This document shows, piece after piece, positions 7,533-11,536 of a stretch of 11,536 nt of DNA. The notes below the pieces were generated by a model. That model was not told the DNA's origin, ran no database searches, and was given only the letters and a program-made list of their open reading frames with translations. The position numbers and the translations under genes were made by a program. Within the stretch, counting starts at the first letter, position 1, and every line of letters begins with the position of its first letter. The stretch is from Beroe ovata. Taxonomy: Eukaryota > Ctenophora > Nuda > Beroida > Beroidae. Location: contig CAMPET010000037.1 in assembly GCA_946803715.1 (NCBI GenBank), positions 413,514 through 425,049 of the forward strand, read 5' to 3'.

Positions 7533-10500
7533 CACAATAGCTTACCGGAGCATGATTTTCTCTGAGGATGACAGGCGTGTTCCCTGATCTGATGTACATG
7601 AGGTCAAACGAGTCGATAGGTGGGATTTGGGATGCTGGCTTGTTCCTGTGTACCGCTTCTATCACCTGGAAACATAGCAGTATAGCACACGGTGTCAGCT
7701 TTACTTAGGAATCTGGACAGAGAAACTGTAGTTGATACAATGAACCAATACCGTGCAAAAATCGCGCTCCTTGGTATTCATGAGCAAATCAATAATCATC
7801 ACCTTCCGTTTGCACTGTTTGAGACTATCACAAGTTAGGAGAGTGACAGGATGTTCGAATTTGTTGAGATCCCTCACAATCCCGGATACAGTCTTGAAAT
7901 CGATAGTTTCCCGGAGCATCTTCTCGTTGTTCAGACTCGACTTTGCCTCAAATGTGATCTCATCCTGCGGTCCGAGGTCCAGGGAGGATTTGATGGCGGA
8001 GAACAGGGTGAATATCGACTTTCCTGCGTGGTCTGAGAGAGAGAGTGTGTTAGACAAACTGCTGATCTGAGTCGGAATTGAGGCGGAGGTCTCAATATCC
8101 TCAGTACAATGATATTGCTGTTATACAGTGATTGGGGATCAGCTAGCCGGGACACTCACTGATAAGGTAGTGGTAGCAGCAGTAGTTGAGCCAGTGTGTG
8201 AGCAGTTTATCAGCCACACTTTCCGTACGCCGTAACAACAACTGTGGGTGATTCTTCTTCGCCAGGAACTTGTCTATCAGTCGCTCCATCAGAGTGAATA
8301 GCACCTCCGTCAGATATGTCATATCGGTACTGATGACAATGACAAGGAGACTCGCCATCTTGCACTTGTTAGCCACGTCAAAGTTCGGATCAGCCTCGAC
8401 CACCTCCACGAACTTCTGTAGAAACTCCTTCTCCCGGAGTAGTCTCCTGAACTGTGCAATGGCGGGGGTTTCCACCACTTTTGATGAAGGAGCACTCAGT
8501 TTAGCGAGGAGGTCACGAGTTTCTGTTTCAGTTCCGGGAAAGAGCACGTTTGTCATGAAATCCGAGAAAGGTCGGAATGGGATATCCGCCACATCACCCT
8601 GCATGTCTGTCAGATGAGTCTGGAGGGCGGTGAATGCGTCCTTGCACTCGTTAGCCACCCTCATTTCCAGCTTCTCCATATGCATCCGCACCGTTTTGAG
8701 GGTGCGCCGGTGTGACTTCTGACTCCGGTGATACCTGGATAACGTGGTATGGATAACGTGGTATGGGATACCTGGATAGTACGTGGTATGGATAACGTGG
8801 TATGAGATACCTGGATAGTACGTGGTATGGATAACGTGGTATGGATAACGTGGTATGGATAACGTGTATGGATAACGTGGTATGGGATACCTGGATAACG
8901 TGGTATGGGATACCTAGATAACGTGGTATGGGATACCTGGATAACGGGTGTGAGATCGCGAGTGTGGACACATAATTCCATTGTGATCGACAACATGCAT
9001 TATACAGCTGTTCCTTTTGTGTGTGAGATCGAGAATAATGAATCACTGTCGATTATAGACTGATAACTCACTTCATTCCCACGTATGTGAGCACGACCAC
9101 CAACACGATAAATCCGGCAATGGGGATGATGATAGCCACGTACGGGACCCCACCCGGACTTGCATTGGTGTAGTACAGACTCCCTGCCTTACTCTCCCAT
9201 CTTCCCAACTTCACAACAACTGCAGCACTGTACTCCGAGGATTCCTTTCCGTTGACAGCGTCACGCTCGTCGCGTGAGGTGTCACTCTGATCGCGTGAGG
9301 TGTCACGCTTGCTTCGCGCTTTGTCCTTCTTCACTTGGGCTCTGTGATCTTTGAGATCCTTGTAGGTAGGAGGTGTAAGAACGATGTGATCCTCGGTTAC
9401 TTTGGTCTTCACTGGCATCCCGCCAATCGATACTTCAATCCCAGGAACTTTGTTGAGATTTCTCCCATTTAGGACGAGCTCTCTACCACCACTGACGGGC
9501 CATTCGATGTACCCATCTGGAGGACGGGTATAAGATCAGAGTGAGTTTCAGTTATGTATGTGTGAGATTTGGAAACTCAAGCGAATAAGATGATAGTTGA
9601 GACCATGTAAATGTAATTAAGCTATGCCAGTATCAGGATTCGCTGATCAATATTGACAGCAGTTATCATACCTGTCGCAGTGTTATTGATGGGTGCAATG
9701 ACAGGGTCCTCGTGTATTACGAACTGGTCTATTCTGATCACGTGGTTATCCGCCAAGAGGTGTGCCTCAACTATGTTTGATATGTCTGTGTCGACACGGA
9801 TAGAGGGAGTCCTACACGTGTAACTCTTAGCTCCTGTGGGAAGAGAAGAGGAGGTGGTCAGTGGGGGTGTGAGTTCATTGGTTTGTGTGTGTGTGGGGGT
9901 ATAATAGTTGTCATGGGGGGTGGGGGATGTATATTAGTGGTTAGTGGGGGTGCGAATTTGTACGTGTCATCATCTGCGAATTTGTACGTGTCATCATCTG
10001 TTATCGTACATGCTGGGTGAATGTATCAAATAGAGTTTAAACCGTGTTTAATATTTCCCACGAGTTGCAACGCATGATAAGATTAGAGATACAGCTGTCA
10101 GCATGCAGAGAATGGGGTCTAGTTTAAACGCAGGATGAGAAATACGTGATTTCATGTTTAATTGGAACCTTGTCATACTATGCAAATCTGATCTAAAGAA
10201 CAGATATGATTCACGAACACACAAACAAGTGGGACAACTTCATTATAAAAACACGCTGTAAACAGATCACTGACACAAATTCACGATACCTGATCTGAAG
10301 CACTCCTCTACTCCGTTGAGCCTGCTGACAGACTGAAGCAGCAGTCTGAGCGTCTGCACACACTCCACCCTATCTTCATCCCGGAACTCGACCTCCAATG
10401 GTATTCCTCCCGACATGATCGAACTGGAGGAACTGATGGACCCTAGCCGGGGGTTGGGGACCACCTCGAATGGAGTTGGGCTGGATACCAGTCCTCCGTC

Positions 10501-10811
10501 AATGTTGAGTTGGAGTTGAGTTGTGCCCACCACTGGTTGCTTGGTTTTGCATTGAACCTGGGAGAGAGAGGAGTGGGTTAAGGGAGATTTTTCTCAAAAA
10601 TGGAAGCATGCGATACAGTTATCCGAAAAGTTCACTCCTCCTTGCCTCCTCCTACCTGTTTTTGGGTGGGTTTCTCCTCCAGGTCACACATGGTGCCCGC
10701 CACTATGACAGACACACTGACGCCAATGTTCAGATCCTCGCCGGACACAGTTAACAGTGTTCCCCCCGCCTCTATTCCACAACGGGGACTCACATCGTGC
10801 ACTTTGTACCT
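6048..10811 (-). CDS. PLXN: Plexin (semaphorin receptor), 3' part of the gene, 11 exons
   Basis: Single-pass semaphorin receptor whose cytoplasmic region is a GTPase-activating protein for small Ras/Rap GTPases, controlled by Rho-family GTPase binding; in animals it drives cell guidance and cytoskeletal collapse. Joined minus-strand exons: 10811-10656, 10557-10290, 9833-9672, 9516-9072, 8734-8160, 8032-7803, 7665-7546, 7340-7032, 6893-6729, 6608-6354, 6260-6048. Lengths sum to 2898 nt, 965 codons plus TGA, with every junction GT-AG and phase-consistent. Residue numbers in this annotation count from the first resolved exon. Order: IPT repeats (about 1-250), charged insertion (249-290), membrane helix (320-342), juxtamembrane (344-375), GAP first half (about 375-590), RBD (about 590-680), linker (about 680-730), GAP second half (about 730-895), divergent tail. 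Family hallmarks are VLFPG (407-411), LLLRRTESVA (509-518), WRKLNTL, TRLLSTKGTLQ, FMDSCSTS and NKLLYAKDIP. The GAP arginines R512/R513 and R824 are present. Sema and PSI domains must lie beyond the right edge. No C-terminal PDZ ligand like that of vertebrate B plexins is present, so I do not assign a class. The family call is certain; exact exon edges are inferred. Confidence 0.96.
6354..6608 (-). CDS. PLXN: Plexin exon: GAP second half with third arginine and NKLLYAKDIP
   Basis: Residues 811-895. HTWKNNSLSLRFWMNILKNP (814-833) contains R824, which I take as the counterpart of the third GAP arginine of vertebrate plexins. IVCGVFMDSCSTSDKGLTKD (851-870) and NKLLYAKDIPRYKK (874-887) are close to invariant family stretches. 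The donor CAG|GTTATT is non-canonical at the third base, but the phase-0 junction to the next exon gives a sensible continuation. Without splicing the frame would stop at 6300. Confidence 0.94.
6729..6893 (-). CDS. PLXN: Plexin exon: GAP second half
   Basis: Residues 756-810, 165 nt, phase 0 at both edges. VFLTRLLSTKGTLQPYVDDL (756-775) is nearly identical to the vertebrate sequence ([20 protein letters not shown]), and IKYLFDFLERQAHRHS (790-805) matches IKYMFDFLDEQADRHS. It is the most conserved exon in the window and by itself identifies the gene. Acceptor TTTCCAG, donor CAG|GTACAG. Confidence 0.97.
7032..7340 (-). CDS. PLXN: Plexin exon: end of RBD, variable linker, start of GAP second half
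   Basis: Residues 653-755. GWRKLNTLSDYKLED (656-670) is the conserved end of the RBD (WKRLNTLMHYQV in vertebrates). A Ser/Lys/Arg-rich linker (about 681-729) follows, with basic clusters AERRKTSF and TKRYRSKG. VYHLVKPN (731-738) and STKMMSE (749-755) rejoin the family pattern (VWHLVK..., SKMVSE). The RRKTS stretch resembles a basophilic kinase site, but that is only a motif match. Donor GAG|GTACGC, phase 0. Confidence 0.94.
7494..7530. repeat. CA microsatellite in a plexin intron
   Basis: About 15 nearly uninterrupted CA units within the 205-bp intron at 7545-7341, starting some 15 bases past the donor on the minus strand, where it reads TG repeats. Long TG tracts near donors can influence splicing in animals; that is an inference here. 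Confidence 0.95.
7546..7665 (-). CDS. PLXN: Plexin exon: central part of the RBD
   Basis: Residues 613-652, 120 nt, both edges phase 0, with acceptor TTTCCAG and donor CCG|GTAAGC. VIEAVHRNKPAS corresponds to ILDAVYKNVPYS of other plexins, then DSFDLMYIRSG to the strand that reads DLEWRQG in vertebrates, so the core is retained with diverged surface residues. This is the part that contacts Rac/Rnd GTPases in vertebrate plexins; conservation of that binding cannot be judged here. Confidence 0.93.
7803..8032 (-). CDS. PLXN: Plexin exon: GAP domain continued, start of the RBD
   Basis: Residues 537-612. HAGKSIFTLFSAIKSSLDLG (537-556) and the following 'GPQDEIT..AK.SLN..K' pattern match the region after the paired arginines in all plexins. 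PVTLLTCDSLKQCKRK (597-612) is the first strand and helix of the Rho-GTPase-binding domain (vertebrate form VKVLNCDTITQVKEK). The end is placed at AAG|GTGATG because the next exon (VIEAVHRN) continues that alignment without a gap. The donor is weak, and reading on would reach a stop at about 7701. Confidence 0.93.
8160..8734 (-). CDS. PLXN: Plexin exon: juxtamembrane segment and first half of the GAP domain
   Basis: Residues 345-535 with split residues. A basic juxtamembrane helix (about 345-372: HRRTLKTVRMHMEKLEMRV) leads to ANECKDAFTALQTHL, the start of the plexin cytoplasmic domain. VLFPG (407-411), KMASLLVIVI (469-478) and KNHPQLLLRRTESVADKLLT (504-523) align with vertebrate plexins; R512/R513 correspond to the paired GAP arginines. 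The first-base phase forces the acceptor at 8735-8736, inside the minisatellite: the two-base end of the previous exon (AA) plus G makes lysine and the frame then stays open. A nearer AG, before AAGTCACAC, is in the wrong phase for that donor. Donor GTGAGT. Confidence 0.95.
8729..8945. repeat. Minisatellite, about 15-bp unit with 21-24-bp variants
   Basis: Plus-strand units read GGATAACGTGGTATG, often joined by GGATACCTGGATA. Deletions and a few substitutions make the array irregular. The longer variant occurs about six times (near 8730, 8769, 8807, 8887, 8908 and 8932) and on the minus strand gives TATCCAGGTATC or a close variant, an AG that could serve as a splice acceptor. The array crosses the exon border by a few bases. 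Open frames on the minus strand within it arise because the unit length is a multiple of three. Confidence 0.93.
8735..9071 (-). other. Plexin intron largely made of a minisatellite
   Basis: 337-bp intron between the membrane-helix exon and the first cytoplasmic exon. It starts with GTGAGT. About two thirds is an irregular tandem array (about 8729-8945) that ends in the CCAG acceptor used here. Confidence 0.8.
9072..9516 (-). CDS. PLXN: Plexin exon: last IPT, charged insertion and transmembrane helix
   Basis: Residues 197-343 with a split residue at each end. The last IPT core is visible as SGGRELVLNGRNLNKVPGIE (204-223) and IVLTPP (240-245). Then comes a lysine/arginine/aspartate-rich insertion (about 249-290) with a short internal repeat DTSRD-x-x-DTSRDERD and the sequence RSKR (263-266). 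TNAS (312-315) gives a sequon, and a hydrophobic helix runs from 320 to 342 (VAIIIPIAGFIVLVVVLTYV), followed by MKYHR, a positive inner edge. Donor GTGAGT leaves two bases. The IPT plus membrane helix reading is firm; the insertion is not something I recognise in other plexins. Confidence 0.94.
9305..9316 (-). other. Candidate furin/proprotein-convertase site (RSKR)
   Basis: Residues 263-266 read R-S-K-R followed by D, matching the R-x-K/R-R furin consensus. It lies in a hydrophilic extracellular stretch about 54 residues before the membrane helix. Vertebrate B-class plexins are known to be cleaved by proprotein convertases in their membrane-proximal ectodomain, so the position fits. Use of the site is inferred. 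Confidence 0.5.
9672..9833 (-). CDS. PLXN: Plexin exon: IPT domain, C-terminal strands and linker
   Basis: Residues 143-195 plus split residues at both ends. Acceptor CCCACAG; donor ACAG|GTATGA leaves one base that makes Asp with the next exon. YTCRTPSI (146-153) is the conserved closing strand of an IPT repeat, and EDPVIAPINNTATDGYI leads into the next IPT, matching the 'DP-x-I' linker of other plexins. N191 lies in an N-x-T sequon, a possible N-glycosylation site. The first 80 bases of this exon are repeated at 10825-10904. Confidence 0.92.
9834..10289 (-). other. Plexin intron (456 bp) with an internal 24-bp tandem repeat
   Basis: Longest intron of the resolved plexin. It contains a TG/G-rich stretch (about 9855-9951), two back-to-back copies of a 24-base unit (9952-9975 and 9976-9999) and otherwise unremarkable AT-rich sequence. 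I see no gene on either strand. The whole intron is repeated at 10905-11360. Confidence 0.8.
10290..10557 (-). CDS. PLXN: Plexin exon: end of one IPT domain and start of the next
   Basis: Residues 53-141, with residue 142 split across the junction. It opens after TCTCCCAG with VQCKT, closing the first IPT. PFEVVPNPRLGS (81-92) then matches the linker and first strand of the following IPT, with SGG (101-103) in the usual place. A run of five serines (94-98) interrupts the first strand. Donor CAG|GTATCG leaves one base, which pairs with the two-base start of the next exon to make glycine. The 5' part of this exon, and its downstream intron, recur at 11361-11536 and beyond. Confidence 0.88.
10656..10811 (-). 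CDS. PLXN: Plexin exon: start of an IPT/TIG domain
   Basis: Residues 1-52 of the resolved protein. The segment VSPRCGIEAGGTLLTVSG has the typical IPT opening (V-S-P-x-x-G-x-x-x-G-G-T). The acceptor is CTAACAG and the donor CAG|GTAGGA; both edges are phase 0 (156 nt). The exon lies only 12 bases from the N at 10824, so the acceptor and everything upstream depend on a doubtful join. A cysteine (C42) sits where plexin IPT domains usually keep one, and the next exon supplies QCKT, the usual closing strand. Confidence 0.82.
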
Positions 10812-10823
10812 CTGTTAGGATAA

Positions 10824-10824
10824 N
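10824..10824. other. Single N, probable scaffold join
   Basis: The base immediately precedes the start of the 712-bp duplicated block and cuts a copied plexin exon in the middle, as expected at an imperfect contig join. Confidence 0.8.
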
Positions 10825-10904
10825 CAAGAGGTGTGCCTCAACTATGTTTGATATGTCTGTGTCGACACGGATAGAGGGAGTCCTACACGTGTAACTCTTA
10901 GCTC
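10825..10904 (-). pseudogene. Truncated copy of a plexin IPT exon
   Basis: The first 80 of 162 bases of the exon at 9833-9672, with its acceptor, cut off at the N. The remaining part and its donor are missing, so it cannot be spliced to the exon at 10811 as it stands. Confidence 0.7.
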
Positions 10905-11360
10905 CTGTGGGAAGAGAAGAGGAGGTGGTCAGTGGGGGTGTGAGTTCATTGGTTTGTGTGTGTGTGGGGGTATAATAGTTGTCATGGGGGGTGGGGGATG
11001 TATATTAGTGGTTAGTGGGGGTGCGAATTTGTACGTGTCATCATCTGCGAATTTGTACGTGTCATCATCTGTTATCGTACATGCTGGGTGAATGTATCAA
11101 ATAGAGTTTAAACCGTGTTTAATATTTCCCACGAGTTGCAACGCATGATAAGATTAGAGATACAGCTGTCAGCATGCAGAGAATGGGGTCTAGTTTAAAC
11201 GCAGGATGAGAAATACGTGATTTCATGTTTAATTGGAACCTTGTCATACTATGCAAATCTGATCTAAAGAACAGATATGATTCACGAACACACAAACAAG
11301 TGGGACAACTTCATTATAAAAACACGCTGTAAACAGATCACTGACACAAATTCACGATAC

Positions 11361-11536
11361 CTGATCTGAAGCACTCCTCTACTCCGTTGAGCCTGCTGAC
11401 AGACTGAAGCAGCAGTCTGAGCGTCTGCACACACTCCACCCTATCTTCATCCCGGAACTCGACCTCCAATGGTATTCCTCCCGACATGATCGAACTGGAG
11501 GAACTGATGGACCCTAGCCGGGGGTTGGGGACCACC
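11361..11536 (-). pseudogene. Duplicated copy of a plexin IPT exon (partial, runs off the window)
   Basis: Identical to 10290-10465, encoding residues 84-141 of the resolved protein (VPNPRLGSIS to ECFRS) with the same donor. The frame is open. It is either an assembly duplicate or a genuine extra IPT exon; its continuation lies outside the window. Confidence 0.6.

Larger units (their letters stand above)
10825..11536. repeat. 712-bp direct duplication of 9754-10465
   Basis: Reading both stretches side by side I found no difference, in exon or intron, at a constant offset of 1071. The copy runs to the window edge, so its full length is unknown. It carries the first 80 bases of one IPT exon, the 456-bp intron and 176 bases of the preceding IPT exon, all in the same orientation as the original. 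It starts at the N. A true duplication would place a broken exon before the resolved first exon, so a misjoined overlapping contig or allele is more likely. Confidence 0.95.

Noticed and set aside
8651-9046. Two overlapping minus-strand frames with SRYPIPRY-like repeats
   Set aside because: They are translations of the 15-bp minisatellite in the wrong frame for the plexin exon they run into.

Overview
This is a nuclear window from a eukaryote, almost certainly a metazoan or a close relative. The evidence is spliced genes with GT-AG introns of about 90-460 bp (one of 1.5 kb), many CA/TG microsatellites and GC-rich minisatellites, and a plexin gene, a family known from animals and choanoflagellates. 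The plexin is clearly diverged from vertebrate forms and the introns are compact, which would fit an invertebrate or an early-branching animal such as a sponge. The sequence alone does not fix the lineage.

Layout. Positions 1-2590 hold no convincing gene: they are AT-rich spacer with TG, CA and GTGTAG-type repeats. Positions 2597-2768 hold a 76-bp sequence duplicated in direct orientation. Immediately after its second copy starts a predicted two-exon plus-strand gene (2774-2877 joined to 4384-4600). It would encode an unrecognised 106-residue protein with a short helix and a strongly acidic, Tyr/Ser-rich tail. Its 1.5-kb intron contains CA/TG tracts, a TCCCGG minisatellite and a single N. Positions 4601-6047 are a convergent intergenic stretch.

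Positions 6048-10811 on the minus strand hold the 3' part of a plexin gene. I could resolve it as 11 exons whose ten junctions all keep phase. Together they give 965 codons plus a stop: parts of three IPT/TIG domains, a transmembrane helix, a juxtamembrane segment, the first half of the Ras/Rap GAP domain, the Rho-GTPase-binding domain (RBD), a linker and the second half of the GAP. The GAP arginines are kept. The sema and PSI domains and the signal peptide would lie beyond the right edge.

Positions 10825-11536 repeat 9754-10465 without a visible difference, introns included, and begin directly after a single N. This is either a very recent tandem duplication or, more likely, a scaffold join artefact. 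It therefore limits how far the plexin model can be trusted upstream of 10811.

The points most worth a second look are: a charged insertion carrying a furin-type RSKR motif just outside the plexin membrane helix; a minisatellite that supplies the splice acceptor of the first cytoplasmic exon; the small acidic-tail gene; and the perfect duplication at the N. I found no prokaryote-style system, mobile-element protein or CRISPR array.
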